Source: Diphasiastrum complanatum (taxonomy: Eukaryota; Streptophyta; Lycopodiopsida; Lycopodiales; Lycopodiaceae). Taken from it: a DNA stretch of 64,000 bases. Under the pieces are notes generated by a model. The model was not told the origin of the DNA and did not search any database. It was given only the letters and a program-made list of their open reading frames with translations. The stretch lies in the NCBI GenBank assembly GCA_029204225.1, contig CM055095.1, positions 14,788,049 to 14,852,048 of the forward strand, given 5' to 3'. The position numbers and the translations under genes were made by a program. Shown one piece after another: positions 23,101 to 35,300 of this stretch; the first letter of the stretch is position 1, and every line of letters begins with the position of its first letter.

Positions 23101-25100
23101 CTACTTACATGTAAATTACATTCTTACATAACAAATCGATTTATAATTAATCCATACATCTGTAACGTATAGAAAAAGTTGCAGCGGTTTTACACTACCA
23201 AACATAAACATAACTTGTTAATTGCCAAAATTTAGAAGAACACAAAAAATGATAAGAAAAAATCTGATGTGTAACAAAATTTGTTTGCCAGGGAGAATTC
23301 TTTTTCTGTTCGTATTTCCCTTCCCATGCACACGAGTGGAATCAAACTTCACACCTCAAGGAGAAAAAAGAAGATGTCAACCACAAGGCCACTTTTTTTC
23401 GAGAGCACATTCTTGATCTACCTCTCCGTCCACGCCTTTCCATGAAAGACTCAATTATGCGACAAAAGATTCCAAAGTAGATGTACATCTGTTTGTCTTT
23501 TATCAAATATCTCCTTAGCACATGACTATTCCAAAAGCTGACCAGAAACAATAATTGTCTCTCCTTTAACGTTTAATATCAAGATTAGCACTACCAAACA
23601 AAAAAGCACAATGTTCGTCTATATTTGATCACATCACATCAAGATACAACCAACAAATCTTATTAGCGCTCGCATCCATAGAATTTCAAAGCACTGCAAT
23701 TGATTTCAATAGAATCCAAAAAAGGTTGATTGATTCCTCTATCACCTCCACTAATATTTCCATAACTATGTCCCATGGGTTGACAGTTAAAAAGGAGGTT
23801 GTCTTTGGGGGACACGTGTACTCTCATCTACAAAAGAATGTACTTCTAAGACCCAATGCTAGGTCTAGAATAGATACTGAACTAGATATTAAGGCAATCC
23901 AAATAGCTAGATAGCACCAAGATGTAACAATTCACTTCAGCCATGATAGCAAATGAGATACCACATTGAAAAACTTCGAAGATCTCGCTTTATATAAAAT
24001 GCACTCGATGCTGCTATTTCGCTGTGCAGGAGTGCACAGCAAAATGCTTTGGACATCAGCAGAGGGCAGAAATTTAAGCAAAGCCATTTGCTACTGTCGT
24101 GCCATTGTCTATTTGAGACAAAGTCAGCAGAACTGTAAAAATTTACGTGTATGATCTTTTGGCACGTTTACTATGTCCCATAATAAAAGACTTAAACACT
24201 GCTTTTGATCCCTTTAGTATCCCTAAACTGTGTTAGCAACAATCAAAAGAAGCAAGTTACCTGCATCCCGGAACTAAAATTCAAGATATAAAATCCATTC
24301 GTCTACCTGAACTGCAACAACCAATTAGACTTATGTTCACACTAAACCATAATTAAGGAACCTGCTGTGAAAAGGATAATTCTGGAAGCAGAAGAATGGA
24401 AGAGATTTATGCTGATATTCAGAGAATTGGGCTTTGGCAAAAATTTATGGCAGTCACATCACAATTAGCAGACAAAACCCATGCTGATAGCAGCCACCCT
24501 TTCGGGCACCCATGAATTCTGCTTGAAAACAGCCATCTCCCACAGTAGCATAAAGGTGATATTCCAGCGCAAAAGCTGTAATGGCACATGAATTCACAAA
24601 GACAAAACATGATAATCGATTTTGCAAAGCTATGCTTCTTGGCGATAAAAGAAACATAACCTTGTTCATCTTCTGCCCAGTTCTAACATAAACCACAAAA
24701 ACAGTAATTCCACATAAAAACCCGTGACGATAATACATGGAATAAATGATTCTGCCGAACCACATTACAGATCATGACATCTTATTTAAAGTCAACAAGT
24801 GGCAACAGGCAATTTGGCCAAAGAAATTTGACAATATACAGAACAAGAATTTCAAAGTTAGCATTGCTAGTTTTACAAAGAAAAATTTTCAAAGTTGGTA
24901 AAACGTTTATGATTACCTGCTAAGAACGAGGACGTGAATCTTAAGATTGCAAGAACAGGCAGATGTCCATCTGCTCCAAAAGGCATCACAAGAATTGAAG
25001 CAGATTTTGGATCGATTATGTAACTTCTTCACCGGAGAAGCCTATTGACCTGAAACCTCTGCCAATAAATGCGAGTTGCATTATGAAAATACGGCCAGCC
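20180..25100. other. Long intergenic stretch downstream of ITPK
   Basis: No supported gene was found in about 4.9 kb. The sequence is AT-rich with only short chance frames. A (GA)n microsatellite with one interruption lies at about 20342-20366. The last few hundred bases before 25110 are presumably the 3' UTR of the minus-strand ITPK gene, but no polyadenylation signal was assigned with confidence. Confidence 0.45.
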
Positions 25101-25109
25101 ACAGAACCT

Positions 25110-26069
25110 TTATGCTGTCTCAACAGTAACTCTGGGTTGCTCTTTCGCAAGACAAACGAAGAAGTCAGTTAGCACCGACTCATAGGCGGGCATCTTGGCA
25201 TAGCCAGGAAAGTAGTTGATATCAATCACATGATAATGGTTTCCTGCCTTGATATCTCTAATCAAATCAAAATTGAAGAGGCGGAGTCCAAGAGCTATCC
25301 TGAGACCTTTCGCGAGACCTGAGATGAAATCGAATGGAGGTAATTCCGCCTGCAGAATGTCTGAATCCACTGGAATGTCGGATTCTGTGGAAGATGTTAC
25401 ATTGGAAATCTGGGAGAAAGACAAAGGAGCTTCGCAACTAGGAATCTCATCTTCGCCGACATCTGGAAGTGATCTCCTCCTCACGCATTTAACATGCTCC
25501 CCAACCACGTAGACCTTAAATATGACACCTCCGTGATTGACAAATTCTTGAATAACGAGCGGAGGTTTCAATTTTGCCAGTCCTTCCGGATGAAAGACTA
25601 GTGACATTGCATGCGATCTCGCGCTTCCATCTGCAACAAGAGGTTTGGCAATGACAGGAAACTTCAAAGCAGCCAAGGCTCTCGAGTCATTCAGCGTCTC
25701 GCTCTTGTCAACAACTACCTGCTTGGGAATACCAAACGTTTCAAGGCCGTCACTCACCTGGATCTCAGCCACCGCCTGAAGCATTGATATACGATTGTGA
25801 AGCCTCTTGATGGCTTCAGGAGGATCAATAACAATAACCTCCGGATGCTTCATCTCATATAACGACAGCTGCTTATTCCATTCAGGATCGCGAAGTTTGT
25901 GCAGGATGGCCTCAAAAGGACCTTGTTCTAAAAGGGACATCTGAACCTCAATACGAATGAAATCGACACCTCTGCTCTTAGCATACTCAAGGAATTTTGG
26001 CTGCAAAAGACTCTGTTGCTTCTTCTCTGTTAAAGCGTAGCCTATCTTAAAACGAGCGTTTCGACTCAT
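25110..26069 (-). CDS. ITPK1: Inositol 1,3,4-trisphosphate 5/6-kinase / inositol tetrakisphosphate 1-kinase
   Basis: An intact 319-codon single-exon frame encoding an ATP-grasp inositol phosphate kinase. The family phosphorylates inositol tri-, tetrakis- and higher phosphates with ATP in the cytosol and nucleus, feeding phytate and inositol pyrophosphate synthesis. Visible landmarks: an N-terminal [11 protein letters not shown] (7-17), [10 protein letters not shown] (91-100), [16 protein letters not shown] (140-155) for nucleotide and substrate contact, [21 protein letters not shown] (170-190), [11 protein letters not shown] (194-204), and the metal-binding pair NFDLIRD (Asp268) and [10 protein letters not shown] (Asp283, Asn285). 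To my knowledge Arabidopsis ITPK1 has about the same length and is also intronless. The ATG at 26069 is the first in frame, and the N-terminus matches the family. No truncation or frameshift is seen, so the gene is probably functional. Confidence 0.95.
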   Translation of the reverse strand: MSRNARFKIGYALTEKKQQSLLQPKFLEYAKSRGVDFIRIEVQMSLLEQGPFEAILHKLRDPEWNKQLSLYEMKHPEVIVIDPPEAIKRLHNRISMLQAVAEIQVSDGLETFGIPKQVVVDKSETLNDSRALAALKFPVIAKPLVADGSARSHAMSLVFHPEGLAKLKPPLVIQEFVNHGGVIFKVYVVGEHVKCVRRRSLPDVGEDEIPSCEAPLSFSQISNVTSSTESDIPVDSDILQAELPPFDFISGLAKGLRIALGLRLFNFDLIRDIKAGNHYHVIDINYFPGYAKMPAYESVLTDFFVCLAKEQPRVTVETA

Positions 26070-26670
26070 TGCTCCTCCTTCCTGCCTCTCACTAATATCA
26101 GTCTATTCAAGAGAAAACGATATTGTCACTCTATATTCTTGCCCACTTTTCCTTGTAAGCGACAGGGTGCAAAGATGTTAACCTCACAACAAAAGCATCA
26201 TGGCCATGGTGCTGGACGCCAGTTGGAGATAAATGTAACAACCCTTGCACTGCAGAACTAGAGACTCTATGAATTGCACAAAAGGCAAGCAAATAGGTCT
26301 GCATCACTCCTCCTACACAGCATTTCTTTCAACAGCAAAAACTGGCCACCTAACACATCCCACAAACAGCAATAAGATTTGCAGAGGACATCCTAATCCT
26401 CCAACTTAATTTATTACCATAAAATCAACGTGACGCAGATCGCCATATGGCTTCAGGATCGGAACAGCGCTTAGCTCGAAGAAGCGAGGCCTCCGCGAGA
26501 GGGAAGCGGCATCGCGAAAACAAAGGAAAAAAGAGGAAACAGAAGAAGAAGACGACGACGACGACGACGACGACGAAGAAAGAGAAAGAAAATGACGGAC
26601 ATGACGCCATTTTAGATTTACGTTTAGGTTTCCAATAAAACATACACCACACTTTTTATCTAAAAACAAA
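26070..26670 (-). promoter_or_regulatory. Probable 5' leader/promoter region of ITPK, with (GAC)8
   Basis: The block 26430-26600 is clearly more CpG-rich than its flanks, as expected near a transcribed plant gene start. It contains eight GAC units at 26551-26574 plus adjoining GAA units. On the minus strand, TTTTCTCTTGAATAG (ending near 26107) looks like an acceptor and TATGGTAATA (near 26418) like a donor, so a 5' UTR intron is possible. This is inferred from sequence character only. An 87-codon minus-strand frame here is low-complexity (Ser-rich from the repeat) and is not called as a gene. Confidence 0.4.
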
Positions 26671-26679
26671 AATAAAAAA

Positions 26680-29050
26680 ATTCAAAATTGATAATGATTA
26701 AAGATAAGATGAAACATAATAATATCATGTTACGTTCTAATTTGAATTCACCCTAGGAATTCTACCAGCCATAAGATGCTTGGGGCTATATGGGGTTTGA
26801 GGTCAAACTTTACTCACACCCACAACATGCCTAGTTTTGCCTTTGTAAATTATTAGTGTGAGCATAGTATAAACAGCCTCGATTGCCATGGCAATCATAG
26901 ACATGTCCACCATTTTAACAACAATTGACGTTAAGGTCAGATGAGTGTATAGGCGACCATGGATGCCATTGCAATCATGGGCCTGCCACCATCCAAGTAT
27001 TACGGCTACCATGGTAGTGACTCAAGGGCATACCATCATTCGACGTGTGGTGGGTGGTGGTTGCGTGATAACATTACAAAGATCCCTAAAGCACTCGCTA
27101 GGCAACCACCACATTAGAATGGCGTCACCCATTCGCTCCTCTTTTAACCATTATGGGCTATTAGCATACCAAGGTGGTGGGTGGATGCTTAAGAGGAATG
27201 TAAAACCACTCTCGAAAATTGCACATGACATGGTAGTGTGACACCTAGCCTCATCCAAGGTGGTTGAAGCCTTGAAAGATATTATGCTTACATTTCTTAA
27301 GATTATATCACCCCATGAGGGTGGGCCAACTAATATGCTACGAGTAGTTGGGAATGGATGGATGGCGATAAGCCCCAATTGTGGTAAGCCCATGACATTC
27401 GTAGTTGCATATGTTCTCACCTGATTATTCTATGCTTGCATGCAAGTCATGTGGCTAGAATGTGAACATTGGCCAATCTTTGAGCTAGCGCAAGTGCTAT
27501 TTATAGCGACATTAAAGAGCACAATGTCCATCAATTGTGGCAAGATGGACACACTTCATTACCTTGTGTGTGAGGCAAATGATCTCATGACAACCATAGC
27601 CTAGCTAAGGGCCACATATCTTATTTAAAAGGCCAAAACATCTCTAGCACAACTACATGTGTTTCAAAATTTTCCATGTAGGAGTACTGGTGATGCAATT
27701 GAGCATATCTTACTTGCTCCAAGATGTCAACACATTGCGGGCGAGAATTGAACGTGCATCAATGTGGTAGGAATTTTCCTCATATGCAACTCAACATAAT
27801 AGCCTTGATCATATGGCCTTTTTTTATTGCTAGTGGAGTTGACTTTGTGGTTCAGCTCCACATAGTCATACAAAAAGGCCATCAAGAAAATTGTTGGTAC
27901 TTGTAGTTATCTAGGCATGGATTCTTCACACCAAATAAAATGATCAAAAATATATGGCAAGGCCGTTAAGTGGAAGGTCACTAGAAACTTCTTTCCCAAG
28001 CATAAAGGATGGCCAGGCATACCCCATTTGATAAATGAAATTGTTTTATGGATCTCAATTTCTAAGGGTGTCATGCTCTATATTATTTCTAAAACTTCCT
28101 TATATCAGCTATAATATGCTTGTAAGAATTTGTTTCATGTGGGGGGTATGGCTCTGGCTCAAGAGTCTTCCATCATAAGAGGGCCACAGAGAGCCTAAGG
28201 GCCTTGTTTTCTTGCATATTGTCAAATATGTAGAGTTTTTTTTTTTTTTTTTTTCTCTTTTCGTTTTACTTTGTGTGTTTTAAACCAAGTTGAAACAGTC
28301 ATGAGCTTCATGCAAGAAATCAGGTGGAAGGTGATAGAAAAAGGGCAAGATTGGTCAAAACCCTCCTCTCAATTTTAGGGACACCATTGAAAAACTCATT
28401 ATAGGCAAAATTCATTCAAATAAGCTAAGGCCACTACACACCCTAAATGCCAAAGGGATATCCTAAGTATTACATTTTTTTGTGCAAAATTGATTTCTCC
28501 TTTATATTGAATTATTCAGGTCACGCAAATACTTGATATGTACAAAATCTTGACTTCTAGTCTTGCAATTATTCTAACATGTGTAGTAGGCCCATGCTTC
28601 AATGTAGATTGAGCTCACAAGTAACTAACAATAACAAATGTTTAGTTATGAGAGTTTAAAAGACATGTTTTATTTATCACGTTGCCTCTCTGTACTTAGG
28701 AACAAAGACATTGACAATTGCTAGAAATACATTTAAAAACCATTGTGACTACTATACCTTCTTTTTTATACATAGTAATTTTGGGTAATGAAGCATAGTG
28801 GCTTTCTCTTACAAATAATTACGTGCAAGTGGAAAGGTTTAATCATATCTCAAGTAGTAATTATGTTGGATAGAAAGTTGCTATTATGGCTTATATGATA
28901 AAATCTCAAATTCCAGCACTTGCTAATTAGGCATATTTCAGAGTCTTGTACTCCAAATTGGCTCCCTCAAGCTTGTATTGTATGAAAATTATGTGAAATT
29001 TCCTCTAAAAATGTGGATATTGAGAGGGAAAATGGAGACATTCTTTTGTA
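26680..29050. other. Unassigned intergenic sequence
   Basis: No gene supported. Contains a T-run of about 18-20 bp near 28235-28253. Several moderate open frames at 26945-27420 lie on both strands and have no recognisable domain. The segment before 29055 may be the leader or LTR of the following gag relic, but no LTR partner was found. Confidence 0.4.
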
Positions 29051-29054
29051 GCCT

Positions 29055-30765
29055 ATGAGCAAAAGAGACCTCCCTAATTCTTGCTTTAAATGCAAAAAAA
29101 TTGAAAACATCATATCCAATTTATTCCCTCGGGATGAGATGGAAGTTGGTCATCCTCCGCCCCATCATATAATCAGAAGAATGCCAAGATTGGAGATACC
29201 CAAATATGATGGATCTCTAGATCCAATTAGATTTCTTCATATTTATAGAAAAGCATGTGAGATCTATGGAGAAATCACTCTAGTGGATAAGCTCAATTCA
29301 TATGACACTTATTGGAACAACTCAAGGGTACAACGATTTGAAAGTAATAAAAGTAGTTTTGATTATTAGATGCAAGCCACTGAAGTTTCTTGAGGATTCA
29401 TTCCTATTGATTTACAAAATCAAGATGGGAAAAAGAGAAAAGTTCAAAGATTACATAGAACAAGTCAAATATCTCCAATCTGAATGTAATCTTGTGTTGA
29501 CTCTAGATCGTTCAATAATCTTGTGGCTTCTAGCGGGATTGTTGAAAAGCATTAGGCGTGAACTCAAAGAAGGGAGCAATATGAAACACTGTAGGAAGCA
29601 ATGGAGGATGCAGTAGAGGGAAGAGATTGAATGATCAAATAATGAGTTAGGGCTTTTTTCAACACAAGCTTCTACCTCTTTCAAATACATTAGCATTAAC
29701 TACTTCAAATGCAACTACGCGATTGATGTTGGATCAGATTGAAAAATTGAATAAGCGGTATCAACTGACGACGCAATTTGATCAAAGTTGAAGATAATAC
29801 AAAATCATGCCGCTAGTCAATTAGTATAAGCAAAATCAACGATTTCCTTGTAGGAATAATATTTGGTGTCCAGCTTGTTCACATAATTACATGACTAATG
29901 AATGGCCAATACTAAAACCTATACCGACAACTGGATATTGCCATTCATGTAATGTTGCATCACATAATACGACTTATTGTTCGTTAATCCAAGGGTTATA
30001 CAACAATGGAGAACTCCTTTTGGATATCATCAAGGAGCACCTAATTAGCACCAAGGATAGGAGTAGCTCCACAACAATAAATATTGGCATTAATAGCACC
30101 TTTAAGAGATCAAAGAGCTCAACCGAATGGGGAAGCATATTATATAAGTTTATAGCATGAAGTATTACAATGGTTCATTCCAACATATTCATTTCCAGCC
30201 ATTAATAAGTACTATACAACTTATGCTGCTCATCAACAATAAAGACAATGGGTAAAGTCTTCATTACAATGTTTTGGTTCTGTTAAAAATCATTAAAGTG
30301 GTAGAATGTCCCAGTGAAGGCCAATATATACCTTTTTGTTGAGAATTTGGATGTGGTCATAACTACTTTGTTTGGCCATTACGGTCGACTTCTAGTGCAC
30401 TATTAAATTACATATCAATTAGGGCCAACAAGGCCAATTGCAAGATCATGTGGTGGACTAGGAGCCTATCCATAGTTTTTCAATGCACATGTGTTAACAA
30501 GTAACAAGGGCACAAAAGGGCAAGGAAAAAATGAAGGAAGCTCTACCTATACTAATTCAGTCTATACCAGAATGATCAAACCAGTTCGAAATTTTCTTGA
30601 TAGATGGGCAGAGCAAAACAAATACCAAAAGTTAAAGGAATGGATCAAAGAGTTAAAAGACCTAGAGAAAACTCTAGTGACACATCACAGTAATGTGGGA
30701 CCATCAAGATTTTTGGAAGAGTCAATTAAAAATACTCAATTACACCACAGAGATGAGCCCTAAAT
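29055..30765 (+). pseudogene. Retrotransposon gag relic (Gypsy-like)
   Basis: The frame 29055-29369 contains RRMPRLEIPKYDGSLDPIRF followed by LHIYRKACEIYGE, typical of the start of the retrotransposon gag domain. The frame 29302-29616 continues with KMGKREKFKDYIEQVKYLQSE, a gag helix pattern. The frame 29891-30160 has a well-formed zinc knuckle, CHSCNVASHNTTYC (CX2CX4HX4C). A Lys-rich frame follows at 30491-30763. Frameshifts separate the pieces, and no protease or RT follows in the same orientation before a minus-strand Copia scrap begins. The gag differs from that of the Gypsy at 56 kb, so it belongs to another lineage. Confidence 0.75.
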
Positions 30766-31760
30766 TCAGTTATTGTTATGTCTGCTTTCAAAGTCGAATG
30801 GACATAACATCTGCAAAGTTTCAGAGTATAATGCCAAGGAGATTTTAATAGACTCGGTAAAAAAGGAGGGTAAGGTAGCCATTGAAGAGCAATTGTATTG
30901 TGTATATGATGAGCCTAGCAACACAATGTAAGGAACAAAACAACATGGGAGAATGACCAACAGAATATCACTTTGACAGTCTTCTTCAGAAAAAAATAGA
31001 TTATTGTCTTTCTTGAATAATCGTTGATGAAGGTTAGAAAGTATTTTTCTTCCCCTATGCACAATATCTAACACACCTTTGGATGTGTATTGCACATCAA
31101 ACTTTAAAGGAGTTCTAGCATGCTTGGCTAGAATATAGCTTTGCCAAACTATATGGTCTGAAATATTGTTGCATTTGAGATCGCCAACAATCTTGTCGCT
31201 AACATATTTTGAAGACAAGTAAAATTGACATGACCCATTTTGTAATGCCATAGTAAATCTTTATCTTCCAAAGTAGAAGTAGATAGAGCTTGAATAGTCG
31301 AAGCATTACAATGACTAAGCTTATAAGTATTGCCTTGTCTCTTTTCGAGTGCAAGTACCTTTCTGCTTTTGTCTAATACCAAATAAGTATTAGAATCAAA
31401 TCAACTTTATGGACCAAATCAATGATTCTACTAATAGAAAGTAGATTTTTGGTAAGTTTTGGAACATGAAGAACATTGGGAATGAAAGTAGTACCATCCT
31501 GAAAATGCAATTTGATTGTGTTGTTACCATCAATACTATGAGTACTACTATCACCCAATGAGACGTACTTCTGAGTTGTAGCTTGACTGTGCTTATGAAA
31601 CCAATTTCGTTGGCTTGTCATGAGCACCTGAATCTAAATACCAAGAATTGACATCTTGTCGGTCTTCACTTGCCATAATTATGCTTCATCGGCTTCTTTG
31701 TCAAAGTATTTCAAGCCTTCTTCTGCATTAGCATACTACTGTCGAGGTGGCCGCTGCTGC
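30766..31760 (-). pseudogene. Copia protease/GAG-pre-integrase scrap
   Basis: Right to left on the minus strand: 31373-31627 has YVSLGDSSTHSIDG and FIPNVLHVPKLTKNLLSISR, the region following the Copia protease. 31149-31382 has LLWHYKMGHVNFTCLQNM, the GAG-pre-integrase motif. 30766-31251 continues with integrase-like pieces (ILAKHARTPLKFDVQYTSKG, VLDIVHRG). Frameshifts separate the blocks, and no RT or LTRs could be attached. It lies tail to tail with a plus-strand gag relic. Confidence 0.75.
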
Positions 31761-32022
31761 TTTTTGGATTTGAGAATTTGACAATCCTCAACAAACGTCC
31801 AGTTCGATTGTAATATCTATTAATTTTTTTGATTTTGATAAAGCTGAATTCGAGTTTGTGTCTTGTTCTGAAAGTGAATCAATATTTAACTTTCATAATT
31901 TTCGTATGTTCTTTGACATCTTCTTCCTATCGAATTTTTTCGAATGAAGAGCTTCCGATTCTAGTGCCGAGAGAATGAAGATCCATTTCTCCAAATTTCT
32001 TCCTATAATAGCATAGACAAAG

Positions 32023-33062
32023 TGTCGTAAAATCGTGGGCGTGAGCGACAGCAGAAGCTCAATGCTTAGAGCGTGGGCGTGTAGGAACAGAAACGCAACA
32101 GTTAGCAGCAGAAATATTCAAGTAAAAGAATCCATACAGATTGCGCAAATGAACGACGCGCTAGTGAGACAAAAATTGCACTCTGATTAATATCAACATT
32201 GAGTACAATGGCTTGAAGTAAGAGCGTGATAACGCTGGCTACAGAAAAACTCTGATTGAAAGAGAAATACAATTAACTCTATTAACACTTACGTAGCTTG
32301 ATTCAGCTAATATACAGATTTACAAGTGTCGAGAGAAAAATATCTCATGCCTTAACTGCCATTTACTCCAGTTTTGCATCTGTACAAAGTTGGTAACCGC
32401 CCTTAAGATATTTGTTTCTCTAGCTGTTTTAGGGTTGATGATAAGTTGGTGACGTCGGTCTGCCAATGTAGCAAAAATTCTCGAAAAACCTGAAGATTCC
32501 CTTAGAGTGAGAGTATGCAAATCCTGGAGGTGCCCTTAGACTTAAGGTGTGTAAATCCTTAAAGCGCCCTCAGATTTAAGGCAACGAAGAAGGCGAAAAA
32601 GCCGAAAAAGCCGAAAAGTGCCTTGGACTAAAGGTAGCGAAGAAGGCGAAGGTGCCTTTAGACTAAAGGCAGCAAAAAGCAGAATGTGCCTTAGACTAAA
32701 AGGCAGCGAAAATGTCGAAGATGCCTTAAATAAAAGGCATCAAATAACCGAGATAGCCGAAGGTGCCTTTAAAATATTTTCTAAGGCATTCTGGCAAGCT
32801 TTGTCGCATTTTTCACAAAGGGGTGAAAAAGGCAAAAAAGGTGAAGCCTTAAGAATAATTTCTAAGGCATTCTGGCCACTTGGCCACTGTGTCGCTTTTC
32901 TCGCTAAGGTGCGAAAAAGGCTAAGGTGCCTAAAAATGGTTAAGACAAAAAAATCTTAAACCGAAAAAATGTGAAGGTCCGAAAACATGTAGTCGGCCTC
33001 CTTTTTTCAGGATGCTCATTACTTGAACGATTTGTTTAAGTTTGAGCATAAGAAATCTAACA
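32023..33062 (-). repeat. Left (3') LTR, about 1,040 bp, of a minus-strand Copia
   Basis: Starts TGTCGTAAAATCG and ends AAATCTAACA. Immediately right, plus-strand CTCCCCCTTAA is the complement of the polypurine tract. The first 270 bp align closely with 35050-35300 next to a perfect primer-binding site, proving LTR identity. About 32500-32960 holds degenerate tandem repeats built on GTGCCTTAGACTAAAGGCAG and GCGAAGAAGGCGAAG words. Confidence 0.9.
32500..32960. repeat. Degenerate tandem repeats inside the LTR
   Basis: Units of roughly 40-50 bp recur with the words TGCCTTAGACTAAAGGCA (itself nearly palindromic) and GCGAAGAAGGCGAAGG. About eight imperfect copies can be followed. They create an artificial 113-codon frame at 32618-32959 that has no domain and is not called as a gene. 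Confidence 0.7.
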
Positions 33063-35037
33063 CTCCCCCTTAATGTGGATCATGAAAAACTTTGATCCTC
33101 AGATTTAACATATTGTTAAATCTGAGATGTTGCTCTTTTGATAGAGCCTTTGTGAAGTCTGCTGCCATGTAGTTTGTTCAGCAGAAAACTAGTTCTACTT
33201 CCTTGTTGTGCACTTTCTCTCTAAGGTAATGATACCTTATTTCTATATGTTTGCTTCAAGAGTGAAATCTTGGATTGAGAGATAGCTCTATTGTGCTTTG
33301 ATTGTCACAATAGATTGTTGTAGGAAGAAATTGTGCAAGTCTGAGCTCTTTGGTTGCATTGATGGCATCTATGTATTTGGATTCCGTTGATGATAATGCA
33401 ACTGAGGTCTGCTTCCAGCTGTTCCATGAGATTGGGCCTTGGTTGTATACGAATACAAATCCAGAAGTTGATTTTTTGGTATCAACATCTTCTGCCCAAT
33501 CCGCATTTGTGTAGGCTTGAAGGATGTTGGCAGTGTGGTTGCCTCCATAGCAGATGCTGAAAGTTTTCATTGCTTGGATGTACTTCGTGACCTTTGTTAG
33601 CGCCTTCCAATGAGCTAAGCCTGGATTTGACAGGAATTGGCTGAGTGTACTGATCGAATATGCAAGGTTTGGTCGCGTGCAGATCATTGCGTACATCAGT
33701 GATCCGATGACGGATTGAAACGGGTAGCGCTTCATCTCCTCTTTTTCTGCCTCAGTTTGAGGAGACTGTTCCTTTGATAACTTTAGTCTAGGGTCGAGTC
33801 GAAAGTGACTTTGTTTGTAGTTGGCCATTCCATACTTTTTCAGCACATTGTTGAGATATCGTTGCTGACTGATAAAGATCAATCTGCTAGGTCGATCTCA
33901 TTGAATTTGAATTCCAAGACAATAGTGGGCTGACAGTCATCTTGTATTCCTATATCCTTCATCAGATTCAGATTGTTACTTAATAACAGTGTATCATCTA
34001 CATAGAGGGTGATGATGATGAAGTAATCTAATACAGACTTGAAGTAGACATTCGAGTCTGCTGAGTTTGGAATAAAACCATTCTCTATCAGAATTGCGTT
34101 GATCTTCTGGAACTAGGATCTAGGTGAATGTTTCAGCCCATAGAGCACTTTGTGGATTTTGCATACAAGGTGATGTTGCTTGCCGTTGAGTTCGTATCCC
34201 TCTGGCTGCATCATGTAGATTTCCTCTTCGATGGTTCCATTGAGAAAAGCGGTCTGGACATCCATCTGGTGGACTTCAACATCTGTTGCGGCTGCAGAGG
34301 AGAGGAGTAGGCGAATCGAAGCATGTTTAACAACTGGGCTTAAGGTTTTTGAATAATCCAGATCTGGAACTTTGGGAAAAGCATTTGGTGACTAGCCTGG
34401 CCTTGTAACGATTTAGCCTTCCTTCAGCGTCGTACTTCGCCTTGAATATCCATTTGCATAGAATTGGTTTTCGGTCCTTTGGCAGCTCAGTTAGTGTCCG
34501 TGTTTGATTCTCCATAAGAGAATCGAATTCGGTATCCATCGTTGCTTTCCATTGGTCAGCATCCGGAGTAGACAACGCCTTAGAAACGGTGTTTGGTTCC
34601 TGCACAAAGTAGCAGGCCGGATCATCCATAAATCTGGATGGAGGCTGTCTGGACCTGTTCGACCTTCTGGGTTGAACTTCAGTCCTCTGATGTGGGTTGA
34701 CTCATTGAGGTTCTGACTCATTGTCTGAGTCAGTGTCATTATTTAACGGTTGAATCTCTGGATCAGAATTGTCTGGTTGCTCGAACCTTGGGTCAAATTT
34801 ATCAGCAACTTTCCCCTTGTGGTCGATGAACTGGTCTTCCATGAAAATGGCATCTCTACTGGTGAATGCCTTCTCGGTATCCAAATTGTAGAGCTTGTAT
34901 GCCTTGTGTTCTAGAACGAGATTGTTGGTAGAAACAATGACTGTCGGAATATTGTTGGCTGCTCGTTTGCTAGAAAGATGTCTTGATAGAAACAAGACTG
35001 ATAATTTGCAGTAGAAATGCAGATTACTAAAATGCCT
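33063..35037 (-). pseudogene. Copia integrase C-terminus, RT and RNase H (minus strand, internally deleted)
   Basis: Right to left: 34702-35010 corresponds to the region after integrase (KAYKLYNLDTEKAF, SRDAIFMEDQFIDHKGK). 34327-34629 starts RT (PNTVSKALSTPDADQWKATM, CKWIFKAKYDAEGRLNRYKA). The YVDD-bearing core lies near 33985-34000. 33256-33882 holds RNase H (MYAMICTRPNLAYSISTLSQ, YTNADWAEDVDTKKSTSGF, LSSTESKYIDA, YCDNQSTIELSLNPRFHS). Gag, protease and most of the integrase are missing because the primer-binding site directly abuts the integrase tail. Protein motifs are close to the plus-strand Copia at 48-61 kb, so these are one lineage. Confidence 0.88.
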
Positions 35038-35049
35038 GCTCTGATACCA
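35038..35049 (-). other. Primer-binding site (initiator Met tRNA)
   Basis: Plus-strand GCTCTGATACCA is the exact complement of TGGTATCAGAGC and is followed without a gap by the LTR start TGTCGTAAAATCG at 35050. Confidence 0.93.
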
Positions 35050-35300
35050 TGTCGTAAAATCGCGGGAGTGAGCGACAGCGGAAGCTCGATGCTTAGAGTG
35101 TGGGCGTGTAGGAACGAAAACGCGACAGTTAGCAGCATAAATATTCAAGTAGAAGAATTTATACAGATTGCGCAGATGAACGACACACTAGTGAGACAAA
35201 AATTGCACTCTGATTAATATCAACAGTGAGTACAATGGCTTGAAGTAATAACTTCAGCTTGCTGAGTGTGATAACGATGGCTATAGAAAAACTCTGATTG
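35050..35300 (-). repeat. Right (5') LTR, truncated
   Basis: About 250 bp matching the first quarter of the LTR at 32023-33062. Similarity ends at CTCTGATTGAAA near 35300. This copy has a small extra segment (ACTTCAGCTTGCTG) absent from the left LTR. The remaining 790 bp of the LTR are missing. Confidence 0.88.

Noticed and set aside
25249-25512. Plus-strand 87-codon frame
   Set aside because: Antisense shadow of the ITPK coding sequence.
26406-26669. Ser-rich 87-codon frame upstream of ITPK
   Set aside because: Low complexity from the GAC repeat; more likely 5' UTR or promoter than an independent gene.
29055-30765. Gag-like relic as a possible endogenous pararetrovirus
   Set aside because: No movement protein, RT or other caulimovirid feature; the gag pattern fits an LTR retrotransposon.
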